A stretch of 64,000 nucleotides of DNA from Streptomyces sp. SA15 (GTDB taxonomy: Bacteria > Actinomycetota > Actinomycetes > Streptomycetales > Streptomycetaceae): contig NZ_NTGE01000099.1 of NCBI RefSeq assembly GCF_002291145.1, forward strand, positions 115,947 to 179,946, in the 5' to 3' direction. Below, piece by piece: positions 50,422 through 58,252 of this stretch (its first letter is position 1; each line of letters starts with the position of its first letter). A program made the translations under genes and the position numbers. The notes beneath the pieces are model-generated. The model saw nothing but the letters and a program-made list of their open reading frames with translations, was not told the origin of the DNA and made no database searches.

Positions 50422-50571
50422 TCACGGAGCTGGATGCTGCCCGTCGACACAGCTTGACTCCCCCATTGGGAAGCCACTGGAGTCCAGCGCCATTAGGGCT
50501 GTGGCTGAGCGGCTGATCTGGCCTCTGAATGCTTGATTCTGGTACTGCGCGATCACGGCCCAGTTGCCCAT
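50422..50571 (-). CDS. Possible 49-residue peptide
   Basis: ATG 50571 is preceded by GGGGGAG at good spacing. The frame reads MGNWAVIAQYQNQAFRGQIS and continues to a stop at 50422. Codon usage is Streptomyces-like for about the first ten codons, then degrades, so this could be the surviving start of a longer lost gene. A frame just upstream ends VDDWLRGAEGE at a TGA 2 bases before the ATG, as if two coupled genes were truncated here. Confidence 0.3.
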   Translation of the reverse strand: MGNWAVIAQYQNQAFRGQISRSATALMALDSSGFPMGESSCVDGQHPAP

Positions 50572-50809
50572 GCTCACTCCCCCTCGGCGCCGCGCAGCCA
50601 GTCATCCACAGCTCAGCCGCCGGGGCAAGAGCAACGCGGACCGAGGGGCGGCCGCCACGCGGCGACCGAGGCAGCGGCGGCGGCGTGAACGGCGTAGTGA
50701 GCGGCGGATCTTGAGCCCCATACGCCCGGTGACGCTCGGTGCGTGATCCCGTACGTTCAGTGCTCACGAGGGTCGCGGACGGCGGCCCCGGCAGGCAGGA
50801 GGAATGCCC

Positions 50810-51100
50810 ATGCGTCGTATCGCGCTCACGGTCGGCTCCCTAGTGGCGGCGGGAATGCTGGCCTTCGCGGTCTCGGGCTCCGCCGTCGCGGCCGAGGGAG
50901 TGCTCGTCATCAACGAAACGGCGTACGAACAACCCAGCGGCTGCTACGACTCGGACCGCTGGCCCTTGAGCGTCTCCAACCACACGGACGCCATCGCGTA
51001 CGTCTTCTCGGAGCCGGGCTGTGGCGGCGCGGTCACCGAGGCTGTCCATCCCGGCGAGTCGACGGTCTCCGAGTTCGGCAACAGCGTCTACATCGACTGA
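50810..51100 (+). CDS. Small secreted protein with two cysteines
   Basis: A 96-residue exported protein. The signal peptide covers about residues 1-28 (LTVGSLVAAGMLAFAVSGSA ending AVAA). The mature part of about 68 residues has Cys in SGCYDSDRW and in EPGCGGAV, probably one disulfide, and the ending STVSEFGNSVYID. This is the size and style of small Streptomyces secreted beta-sandwich proteins; no named family is recognised. ATG 50810 is preferred over 50804 because AGGAGG ends just before 50804 and is well spaced for 50810. Confidence 0.75.
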   Translation: MRRIALTVGSLVAAGMLAFAVSGSAVAAEGVLVINETAYEQPSGCYDSDRWPLSVSNHTDAIAYVFSEPGCGGAVTEAVHPGESTVSEFGNSVYID

Positions 51101-51597
51101 CACCTCCGGACCGCCCCCACCCACAGCTGACCGCCCGGTCCGCCTGCGGCCCCATGGGCAGTCGCACCCGGTGGGCGGGGGTGACGGGAGATATCGCACG
51201 CGGTGGGACGGCGCCGAGTGCGACCCTGGCTGCCGGGGCCCGCCCATGACCTGCTGTTCTCGCAGGTCACGAAGGTCTGGTGACCGCCCTGCACGACGTT
51301 GAGTCTTCGTACGGCGCGCGCCCCGGCTGCGGCGGCGGGCCCGGCCCAACGGGTTCGCGGTCGCTGCGGCCGTGCCCGCAGCGGCGGCGTACGAGGTCAT
51401 CCCCAGGCGCGGAAAGGTTTCCACAGGCTGTGGACAAGCACCGCGCCCCCACCGGCCGCCCGCCCGGCCCGAACAGCCAGAGCCCGGCCCAGACACGCGG
51501 CCGTGCTGGCCGGTGCCCTGGCCGGGCTCTGGTTCACCTACGGCGCGTGCCTGGTCGTGATCCCGGACGCGCCTCTTCAAGAGCTTTAAGAGAAGGC
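51101..51597. other. 497-bp gap with only a coding fragment
   Basis: No complete gene. A plus-strand frame ending at 51589 has coding-like bias over its last 30 codons (AVLAGALAGLWFTYGACLVV), a single hydrophobic helix, but no plausible start. TTTCCACAG and CTGTGGACAA at 51418-51437 form an inverted pair; the right half contains a perfect DnaA-box match (TTGTCCACA on the minus strand). Confidence 0.4.
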
Positions 51598-52125
51598 CTA
51601 CTCCTCGTCCTCGGGCTTCTCCGCGTCGTTGATCTCCTGCTCGAGGCCGAGCTGCTCGACGAGCCACTTGTCGAACTCGATCGCGGCACGCACCCAGCTG
51701 ACCGTCGAGGAGACGAAGTGCTCAAGGCTCACGCCGGTGCCGATCAGCATCTGCGCCTCGCCGATCAGGCGGACCGTGCCGTCGTCGTGGGTGTGGCTGT
51801 AGACCTTGGGCCACAGGGTCCGCCGGTTCCAGTCGTCGATGGACTCCAGCAGCAGCGGCTTCTCGTCGATCTTGTGGGGGCGGTCGTAGAACGTCCGCAC
51901 CGAGAAGACCTGCTGGTCACCCTCGCCACGGAACATGAAATACGTACGGAACTGCTCCCACGGCGCCGCGAGGTCACCCTCGTCGTCGACGACGTACTTG
52001 AGCTCCATCTGGTCGAGGAGCTGCTTCACGAGGTCCTGATCCGGGACGACGGGGCCCGCCGGTCCTTGGGGCTGCGGCTCGGGCTGGCCCCCGAAGTTCG
52101 GAATCGAGGACGGGTCGATGGTCAC
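51598..52125 (-). CDS. YbjN-domain protein
   Basis: A 175-residue protein from GTG 52125, with AAGGGAAA seven bases upstream; the frame is open to 52185. The YbjN-like core includes GDLAAPWEQFRTYFMFRGEG, TFYDRPHKIDEKPLLLES, DDWNRRTLWPKVYSHTHDDG and GVSLEHFVSSTVSWVRAAIE. It has a class I chaperone-like fold and an acidic C-terminus. YbjN proteins are associated with stress and type III-like chaperones in other phyla; actinobacterial ones occur singly and are uncharacterised. Confidence 0.85.
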   Translation of the reverse strand: MTIDPSSIPNFGGQPEPQPQGPAGPVVPDQDLVKQLLDQMELKYVVDDEGDLAAPWEQFRTYFMFRGEGDQQVFSVRTFYDRPHKIDEKPLLLESIDDWNRRTLWPKVYSHTHDDGTVRLIGEAQMLIGTGVSLEHFVSSTVSWVRAAIEFDKWLVEQLGLEQEINDAEKPEDEE

Positions 52126-52230
52126 CGTGAATTTCCCTTCGTACGGATCCCGCCATCCTCCCCCATGCGGGGAGGGGGGTGGCAACCCCAGCCGGGTCTG
52201 TCAGCCCTCGGCTGACTCGATCCGGTCGTC

Positions 52231-52821
52231 TCATCGCTCTTCCATCCGCTCGATGAGCCGCCATACGCCGGTCGACGGATTGTGTGCGTGGTCCTCACCT
52301 GTCGGGTCCAGCTTCCGAGCCCGTTCCACGGCAGCGGTGCGGCCGTCGCGGTAGACGGCGAAGTCGAGGCGCGTCTTGTCGTATCCCGGCACGTGTTTCT
52401 GCAGGAGCGGAAGTAACTTCTTGTACGTCGGCATGTGTGCCGTCTGCGAGGCGAAGTGGAGCAGCAGCCACAGCTCGAAGCACGGGTTGGAGACCGCCAC
52501 CCGGATGCCGGCCTTGCGCGCGGCGATCACCGCCTCCGCCACATCGACGAACTGATCCACGTCGAAGACACACCACACCTCGTCGAAGGTGCCTTTGCTG
52601 ATGTTCCGCTGCGTCTTGGCGTAGGCGACGAGCTGGGTCGGTGAGCAGGCCTTTCCGCGTACGACGACGGAGACGGCGGGGTTGCGGAGGTGTTCCCGTA
52701 AGCCCTGGAGGTACTGGCGTTCCGTCTCCTTGCTGCCGCAGACGACGAGGATCGTCCGAGCGGATCTACGGGTGGGGCCGCGCCGTCGGCCAGACCCCTC
52801 ACGCGGAAACGGCCTTGCCAT
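52231..52821 (-). CDS. RloB-family protein (predicted defence nuclease)
   Basis: A 196-residue protein from ATG 52821. RloB/AbiLii-type proteins have a TOPRIM-like core: here RTILVVCGSKETERQYLQGL, VWCVFDVDQFVDVAEAV with a DxD, and the very characteristic SNPCFELWLLLHF. The first motif has CGS where many relatives have CEG, so the usual catalytic Glu may be shifted or missing. The gene overlaps the ATPase gene upstream by 23 bases. Together they form the two-gene RloA/RloB or AbiL-type arrangement implicated in abortive infection. Nuclease activity is inferred. Confidence 0.78.
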   Translation of the reverse strand: MARPFPREGSGRRRGPTRRSARTILVVCGSKETERQYLQGLREHLRNPAVSVVVRGKACSPTQLVAYAKTQRNISKGTFDEVWCVFDVDQFVDVAEAVIAARKAGIRVAVSNPCFELWLLLHFASQTAHMPTYKKLLPLLQKHVPGYDKTRLDFAVYRDGRTAAVERARKLDPTGEDHAHNPSTGVWRLIERMEER

Positions 52822-54079
52822 GGGCCCCCCAGAATTCCCTGACCACGTCCTCGAGCGCCGTGTCCGGAAGGACAGGAACGGCACCATAGCTGCCCGCCAG
52901 ATAGCGCCGCTCGAAGTTCTCGCCCTTGCGCGGCTTGAAGTCGCTGAGCGGGTAGAGCTCGGAGGCGCCTGTCTCCGCGCTCTTCTCGACGAACCAGATC
53001 TGATCGCGGCGCAGGACCTCTTCGCCGAGCATCGTGCCCAGGAGCGCGGCGTCATGCGTGGTGAAGACCAACTGGGCGCCCAGCGGATTGAGCTCCGGGC
53101 TCTGAAAGAGCTTGATGAGCTTGACCGTGAGGAGGGGGTGCAGACTGACGTCGATCTCGTCGATCCAGAGCAGTTCTCCGTCCCCAAGGGACATCAAGGC
53201 AAAGCTGACGAGATTCAGCCAGGTCTTGGTGCCGGCCGACTCGTACTTCGCCGGAAGCAGGAACTCCTCCTCCCCCACCCGGTGCACGAATTGCAGGGAC
53301 CTCGACACAGCCGCTCGGGTCTCTGCCGACTGCTCCTCCCACCATGTCCGGCCCAGGAAATTCTTGGCCTCCGGGTCCTCTTCGCGGCCGGGACGGAGGG
53401 CCTGCACTCCGAGGTCGGCCGCCGCCAGGACGTCGGCGCCACGTGCGAGTCCCCGCCGCTCGAAGTTCTCGAACGCTCTGGCGGCATAGGAGCCGGTCCG
53501 CGTCAGCGCCTGTCGGCTTCGGTCGTCGATGGAAAAGGAGGCCTGGACACCCCTCCAGACGGCGCTCAGCTTCTCGTGCGCGGTCTGAGCGGCAGCCGAC
53601 AGGTACAGGCTGTTGGGCCTCAGCACGCGTCCTGCCGCGACCCGCTCACCGGTCAGCGACGCCCCGAAGGTGACGTCCATACCCCGGCGTTCGAAGAGCA
53701 CTCGCTTGCGCCCCTTGGGGTACGCATACAGCCACTCCTCCTCGACGGCCGTGTCGGAGACCGCGAACCCGTACACGTACCGGACCTCGCTGATCAGCAC
53801 ATCCACGGCGTACGTCGAGGGCTCACGCCTGCTCTCGTGGTCCAGAAGGAACGGCCGCCGCTCGATGGGGGCGTCCGGCAACCACTGAGCCTGCGATTCC
53901 CGCACCACCTTGCGGAAGAACCGGTACGCGTCCAGAACCGTCGACTTCCCCGACGCGTTCGCCCCATAGATCGCCGCGACAGTCAGTGCCGGCCGCTCGT
54001 CCTCATAGACCGGCACGAGGTTCAGCTCCTGCGGCTCACGCAGTGAGCCATGATTGGCCACCCGAAAGCTCAGCAGCAC
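52799..54079 (-). CDS. AAA ATPase of an RloA/AbiLi-like defence pair
   Basis: A 426-residue SMC/OLD-like ATPase from GTG 54079. Walker A is IYGANASGKSTVLDAY, preceded by the family opening LLSFRVANHGSLREPQELNL. The long middle is helical, and Walker B is ELLWIDEIDVSLHPLLTVKL, with QLVFTTHDAALLG downstream as the switch/H region. It belongs to the AAA_15/AAA_21 group found in OLD, PARIS, AbiL and retron-type defence systems. Such ATPases sense phage cues and activate the partner nuclease, here RloB. The frame is open to 54184 but without an acceptable start. Confidence 0.82.
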   Translation of the reverse strand: MLLSFRVANHGSLREPQELNLVPVYEDERPALTVAAIYGANASGKSTVLDAYRFFRKVVRESQAQWLPDAPIERRPFLLDHESRREPSTYAVDVLISEVRYVYGFAVSDTAVEEEWLYAYPKGRKRVLFERRGMDVTFGASLTGERVAAGRVLRPNSLYLSAAAQTAHEKLSAVWRGVQASFSIDDRSRQALTRTGSYAARAFENFERRGLARGADVLAAADLGVQALRPGREEDPEAKNFLGRTWWEEQSAETRAAVSRSLQFVHRVGEEEFLLPAKYESAGTKTWLNLVSFALMSLGDGELLWIDEIDVSLHPLLTVKLIKLFQSPELNPLGAQLVFTTHDAALLGTMLGEEVLRRDQIWFVEKSAETGASELYPLSDFKPRKGENFERRYLAGSYGAVPVLPDTALEDVVREFWGAHGKAVSA

Positions 54080-54169
54080 TCCGGTACCCCACTTCTCGGG
54101 CTTGTGAACAAGTGAATCGCTCGATCGGCCTTCTGAAAAGCATGCTAGCCCTTGTTCCCAACCAGAGAC

Positions 54170-54199
54170 AGGCCCGCCACCCACCAGGGTGACGGGCCT
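54170..54199 (-). terminator. clpB terminator hairpin
   Basis: AGGCCCGCCACCC, the loop ACCA and GGGTGACGGGCCT form a 13-bp stem with one mismatch, about 20 bases after the clpB stop on the minus strand. Confidence 0.75.
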
Positions 54200-54218
54200 G
54201 GAAGTGCGGCTCCGCCGC

Positions 54219-56864
54219 TTACAGCGTCTTCCCCGTCGTCGTGCCAGTCGCCGTGCCAGTCGCCGTGCCAGCCGCAGCGCCCGTCGCCGGCCCCACGATC
54301 AGCCCGTCCCCGAACGCATCCACCCGCACCAAGTCCCCGTCCTTGATCTCCCCGGACAGGATCTCCTTCGCGAGGCGATCGCCGATGGCGGTCTGGACGA
54401 GGCGGCGGAGCGGCCGGGCGCCGTACGCCGGGTCCATGCCCTCGTCGGCGAGCCAGGCCAGGGCCTCCTCGGTGACCTCCAGGGTGAGGCGGCGTTCGGC
54501 GAGGCGCTTGGCCAGGCGGTCGATCTGGAGGCGGGCGATGCGGGTCAGCTCGGCCTTCGTGAGGGCCGAGAAGACCACCAGGTCGTCCAGGCGGTTGAGG
54601 AACTCCGGCTTGAAGGAGGCCCGGACCACCTCCAGGACCTGCTCCTTCTTCTCCGCCTCACTCGTCATCGGGTCGACCAGGAACTGGCTGCCCAGGTTCG
54701 ACGTCAGCACCAGGATCGCGTTGCGGAAGTCGACCGTGCGGCCCTGACCGTCCGTCAGCCGGCCGTCGTCCAGCACTTGGAGGAGGATGTCGAAGACCTC
54801 GGGGTGGGCCTTCTCCACCTCGTCCAGCAACACCACGCTGTACGGCCGACGCCGCACCGCCTCCGTCAGCTGGCCGCCCTCCTCGTAGCCGACGTAGCCG
54901 GGCGGGGCGCCGACCAGGCGGGCCACGCTGTGCTTCTCGCTGTACTCCGACATGTCGATGCGGACCATCGCCCGCTCGTCGTCGAAGAGGAAGTCGGCGA
55001 GGGCCTTGGCGAGCTCGGTCTTGCCGACGCCGGTGGGGCCGAGGAAGAGGAAGGAGCCCGTCGGGCGGTCGGGGTCGGCGATGCCGGCGCGGGTGCGCCG
55101 TACCGCGTCCGACACCGCCTGCACGGCCTCCGTCTGGCCGATCAGGCGCTTGCCCAGCTCCTCCTCCATGCGCAGCAGCTTCTGCGTCTCGCCCTCCAGG
55201 AGGCGGCCGGCCGGGATGCCGGTCCAGGCGGCGACGACGTCCGCGATGTCGTCGGAGCCGACCTCCTCCTTGACCATGGTGTCCTTGGCGACCTCTTCCT
55301 CGGCCGCCGAGGCTTCCTCCAGGTCCCGTTCCAAGGCGGGGATCTCGCCGTAGAGCAGTTTGGACGCGGTGTCGAAGTCGCCGTCGCGCTGGGCGCGTTC
55401 GGCCTGGCCGCGCAGTTCGTCCAGCTTCTCCTTCAGTTCACCGACGCGGTTGAGGGACTGCTTCTCCTTCTCCCAGCGGGCGGTCAGGCCGCGCAGCTCC
55501 TCCTCCTTGTCGGCGAGGTCGCGGCGCAGCTTCTCCAGGCGCTCGCGGGAGGCCGGGTCGGTCTCCTTCTCCAGCGCCAGCTCCTCCATCTTCAACCGGT
55601 CGACGGCACGCTGGAGTTCGTCGATCTCCACCGGGGAGGAGTCGATCTCCATGCGGAGGCGGGAGGCCGCCTCGTCGACCAGGTCGATCGCCTTGTCGGG
55701 GAGGAAGCGGGAGGTGATGTAGCGGTCGGAGAGCGTCGCCGCGGCCACCAGCGCGCTGTCGGCGATCTGGACCTTGTGGTGGGCCTCGTAGCGGCCCTTG
55801 AGACCGCGCAGGATCGCGATCGTGTCCTCGACGGTCGGCTCGGCGACCATCACCTGCTGGAAGCGCCGCTCCAGAGCCGGGTCCTTCTCGATCCGCTCCC
55901 GGTACTCGTCCAGGGTCGTGGCGCCGACCATGCGCAGCTCACCGCGGGCGAGCATGGGCTTGAGCATGTTGCCCGCGTCCATCGCCGAGTCGCCGCCGGC
56001 GCCCGCGCCGACGACGGTGTGCAGTTCGTCGATGAAGGTGATGATCTGGCCGTCGGAGTCCTTGATCTCGGCGAGGACGGTCTTCAGGCGCTCCTCGAAC
56101 TCACCCCGGTACTTGGCGCCCGCGACCATCGCGCCGATGTCGAGCGCGACCAGCCGCTTGTTCTTCAGCGACTCGGGCACGTCACCCTTGACGATCCGCT
56201 GGGCGAGCCCCTCCACGACGGCGGTCTTGCCGACGCCGGGCTCACCGATGAGGACGGGGTTGTTCTTCGTACGGCGGGACAACACCTGCACGACCCGGCG
56301 GATCTCCTGGTCCCGGCCGATCACCGGGTCCAGCTTGCCCTCCCGCGCGGCGGCCGTGAAGTCGGTGCCGAACTTCTCCAGGGCCTTGTACTGTCCCTCG
56401 GGGTCGGCGGTGGTCACCCGGCGCCCGCCGCGGGCCTTCTGGAACGCTTCCAGCAGCTTCTTCGCGCTCGCCCCCTGCCCGGACAGCACGTCACCGGCCG
56501 CGCCCCCCTTGGCGGCGATGCCGATGAGCAGGTGCTCGGTGGACAGGTACTCGTCCCCCAGCTCCTGCGCCTTCGCCTGCGCTTCGGCGATGACGGCGAG
56601 CAGCTCGCGGTTGGGCTGCGGGGGCGCGACGGTGGACCCGGTCACGCTGGGCAGACCGGCGAGAACCTTCTCCGCCCCGGCGCGTACGGCGGCCTGGTCG
56701 GCGTCGACCGCGGCCAGCAGGTCGATGATGTTCTCGTTGTCCTGCCCCTGGAGCAGAGCGAGGAGCAGGTGAGCGGGGGTGAGATCCGGGTGCCCCTCGG
56801 ACACGGCGCGGTTGCCGGCCGCGTTGATCGCGTCCCGGCTCCTGTTGGTCAGCTCGGCGTCCAC
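54219..56864 (-). CDS. clpB: ATP-dependent chaperone ClpB
   Basis: An 881-residue hexameric disaggregase. The Clp-N domain covers residues 1-145. The first AAA+ module has Walker A GEPGVGKTAVVEG and Walker B IITFIDELHTVVGAGAGGD. The coiled-coil middle domain of about 110 residues (RWEKEKQSLNRVGELKEKLD) is the ClpB/Hsp104 hallmark that separates it from ClpA and ClpC. The second AAA+ module has GPTGVGKTELAKALADFLF and SVVLLDEVEKAHPEVFDILL. The C-terminus is Ala/Thr-Gly-rich. GTG 56864 has AAGGAGGAG upstream. The HspR-type operator at 56915 shows heat-shock control. Confidence 0.98.
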   Translation of the reverse strand: MDAELTNRSRDAINAAGNRAVSEGHPDLTPAHLLLALLQGQDNENIIDLLAAVDADQAAVRAGAEKVLAGLPSVTGSTVAPPQPNRELLAVIAEAQAKAQELGDEYLSTEHLLIGIAAKGGAAGDVLSGQGASAKKLLEAFQKARGGRRVTTADPEGQYKALEKFGTDFTAAAREGKLDPVIGRDQEIRRVVQVLSRRTKNNPVLIGEPGVGKTAVVEGLAQRIVKGDVPESLKNKRLVALDIGAMVAGAKYRGEFEERLKTVLAEIKDSDGQIITFIDELHTVVGAGAGGDSAMDAGNMLKPMLARGELRMVGATTLDEYRERIEKDPALERRFQQVMVAEPTVEDTIAILRGLKGRYEAHHKVQIADSALVAAATLSDRYITSRFLPDKAIDLVDEAASRLRMEIDSSPVEIDELQRAVDRLKMEELALEKETDPASRERLEKLRRDLADKEEELRGLTARWEKEKQSLNRVGELKEKLDELRGQAERAQRDGDFDTASKLLYGEIPALERDLEEASAAEEEVAKDTMVKEEVGSDDIADVVAAWTGIPAGRLLEGETQKLLRMEEELGKRLIGQTEAVQAVSDAVRRTRAGIADPDRPTGSFLFLGPTGVGKTELAKALADFLFDDERAMVRIDMSEYSEKHSVARLVGAPPGYVGYEEGGQLTEAVRRRPYSVVLLDEVEKAHPEVFDILLQVLDDGRLTDGQGRTVDFRNAILVLTSNLGSQFLVDPMTSEAEKKEQVLEVVRASFKPEFLNRLDDLVVFSALTKAELTRIARLQIDRLAKRLAERRLTLEVTEEALAWLADEGMDPAYGARPLRRLVQTAIGDRLAKEILSGEIKDGDLVRVDAFGDGLIVGPATGAAAGTATGTATGTTTGKTL

Positions 56865-56914
56865 GTTCGCTTTCTCCTCCTTGCGTCAGCCGTGACCCAA
56901 TCAACGTACACAAA

Positions 56915-56935
56915 GTTGAGTCTATTCCACTCAAG
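56915..56935. promoter_or_regulatory. HAIR (HspR) operator upstream of clpB
   Basis: GTTGAGT-N7-ACTCAAG. Read on the minus strand it is CTTGAGT-N7-ACTCAAC, one base from the consensus CTTGAGT-N7-ACTCAAG bound by HspR, the repressor of dnaK, clpB and lon in Streptomyces. It lies 51 bases upstream of clpB. Confidence 0.92.
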
Positions 56936-56975
56936 ATGCGGCGCGGGAGCCGGGAGGCGGCTAAATTCCGGGCCC

Positions 56976-57389
56976 ATGACCGCATACCCACAGGATCCCG
57001 GCGCTCCCGACGCGCCCTACCTCAGCTTCTGGCGCGAACACCACCTGTGCACGCTGACGACCCCGCGCCCGGACGGCAGCCCGCACGTGGTGCCCGTCGG
57101 AGTGACATACGACCCCGAGGCGCGCCTTGCTCGGGTCATAGCCAACAAGACCAGCACGAAGGTGGGGCATGTGCTGGCCGCCGGGCCGGAAGGGGCGCGG
57201 GTGGCAGTGTGCCAGGTGGCCGGGCGGCGGTGGGCGACGCTGGAGGGCCGGGCCTTCGTCCGCACCGATCCGGATCGGGTCGCGGAGGCGGTACGGAGAT
57301 ATGCGGAACGCTACGAACGCACGCCCGCGCCGAACCCGTCCCGGGTGGTGATCGAGATCCACTTGACGCGGGCGATGGGGCGGGGCTGA
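56976..57389 (+). CDS. PPOX-class flavin/F420-dependent oxidoreductase
   Basis: A 137-residue split-barrel protein of the pyridoxamine-5'-phosphate-oxidase-like group that binds F420, FMN or biliverdin. LSFWREHHLCTLTTPRPDGS then PHVVPVGVTYDPEARLARVI is the N-terminal core, followed by ARVAVCQVAGRRWATLEGRA and the terminal RYAERY..NPSRVVIEIHLTRAM. It is divergent from clpB; no shared function is evident. The ATG has a weak Shine-Dalgarno. Confidence 0.88.
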   Translation: MTAYPQDPGAPDAPYLSFWREHHLCTLTTPRPDGSPHVVPVGVTYDPEARLARVIANKTSTKVGHVLAAGPEGARVAVCQVAGRRWATLEGRAFVRTDPDRVAEAVRRYAERYERTPAPNPSRVVIEIHLTRAMGRG

Positions 57390-57540
57390 GGGCGGCGACG
57401 GGTGGTGCGACGGGTGGGGCTGGGGTGGCGCCCAGAAAAACGCATGGACGGTCGGTATCGGTCGGTAAAAAGACTTCCGTGATCGACTGCTTTCAGCCAC
57501 CGCCAGATTCATCCGAAACCCGGAAATGTCCCATAAAACT

Positions 57541-57581
57541 GCAGCGGCGTCACCGTGTTCAGGTCACGGTGACGCCGCTGC
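57541..57581 (-). terminator. Perfect 17-bp-stem terminator between convergent genes
   Basis: GCAGCGGCGTCACCGTG and its exact reverse complement (57565-57581) flank a 7-base loop. On the minus strand the stem is followed by AGTTTTAT, so it ends the leader-peptide/Rieske-like transcript; it may also stop the converging PPOX transcript. Confidence 0.85.
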
Positions 57582-57624
57582 GGGGGGAAGCACCTGAGCG
57601 ATTTGTTACGACGGGGGAATCGCG

Positions 57625-57957
57625 TCAGGCACTGCGGGGGGTGGCTATGGTTCGTGGTGGCGGAGTGTCCGACTCCACCAGTCGGTGGTCCCGCTGGTCC
57701 AGGTTCACAAAGATCATTCCGTACCGGATGGCACACCGCACGGGCTGCGGCGCACCGCGCGGCTTGCGCAGGCACCGATAGGCCCGTACGTCCTCGTCCT
57801 CGTCCCGCGTCACGACCACCGGCTCACCGAAGACAGTCACCATCAACGAGTCACCGGCGTGGGGGATCGCGGTGGCCAGGTCGATGAAGTGCCAGCCGGA
57901 GCGGTAGGCCGTGGCCATTTCGCGGCGGAAGGAGCGGTCGTCAGGTGGAGTGGTCAT
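57625..57957 (-). CDS. Rieske-like protein lacking the cluster ligands
   Basis: A 110-residue protein. YRSGWHFIDLATAIPHAGDS, LMVTVFGEPVVVTRDEDEDV and RAYRCLRKPRGAPQPVRCAI, then YGMIFVNLDQ, follow the N-terminal Rieske domain of aromatic-ring hydroxylases in order and spacing. The usual C-x-H and C-x2-H ligands are not present; Cys appear only in YRCLRKPR and PVRCAIRY, with no matching His. It therefore cannot bind a standard [2Fe-2S] centre and may be a structural or regulatory derivative. It begins 2 bases after the small exported peptide gene. Confidence 0.55.
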   Translation of the reverse strand: MTTPPDDRSFRREMATAYRSGWHFIDLATAIPHAGDSLMVTVFGEPVVVTRDEDEDVRAYRCLRKPRGAPQPVRCAIRYGMIFVNLDQRDHRLVESDTPPPRTIATPRSA

Positions 57958-57959
57958 GG

Positions 57960-58166
57960 TCAGTCCCAGACGCTGTCGCCCGGTGCGAGTGGGGCTTCTT
58001 CGGCCGCGGGCGCGGCCACCACTGTCACTGACGTCACATCATCGGCTTGCGTGTCACCCTTCACAGCAGAGAGGCCATTCATGGTTCCGAAGGCCACAAC
58101 GGCGGAGAAGGCGGCGACAAGCACCGAGCGAAGCATTCTCTTCCTCATAGCTGGCTTCGTCCTCAC
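57960..58166 (-). CDS. Small exported peptide, possible signal precursor
   Basis: A 68-residue protein from GTG 58166; ATG 58148 or 58136 would shorten it. It has a basic N-terminus (MRKRMLRS) and one hydrophobic stretch, LVAAFSAVVAFGTMNGLSA, like a signal peptide, then a short mature part ending EEAPLAPGDSVWD. It contains no Cys. It is co-directional with the Rieske-like gene (2-base spacing) and divergent from a LuxR regulator 86 bases away. This is the layout of peptide-signal/regulator pairs, but the function is not known. Confidence 0.6.
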   Translation of the reverse strand: MRTKPAMRKRMLRSVLVAAFSAVVAFGTMNGLSAVKGDTQADDVTSVTVVAAPAAEEAPLAPGDSVWD

Positions 58167-58252
58167 TTGAAGGTCCCCTCTTCCCCCGTCGGATAAGACG
58201 ATGGCTCATTCAGGCACGTCATGGCCACCCGATCGGTGCATCATGTTCCTGC

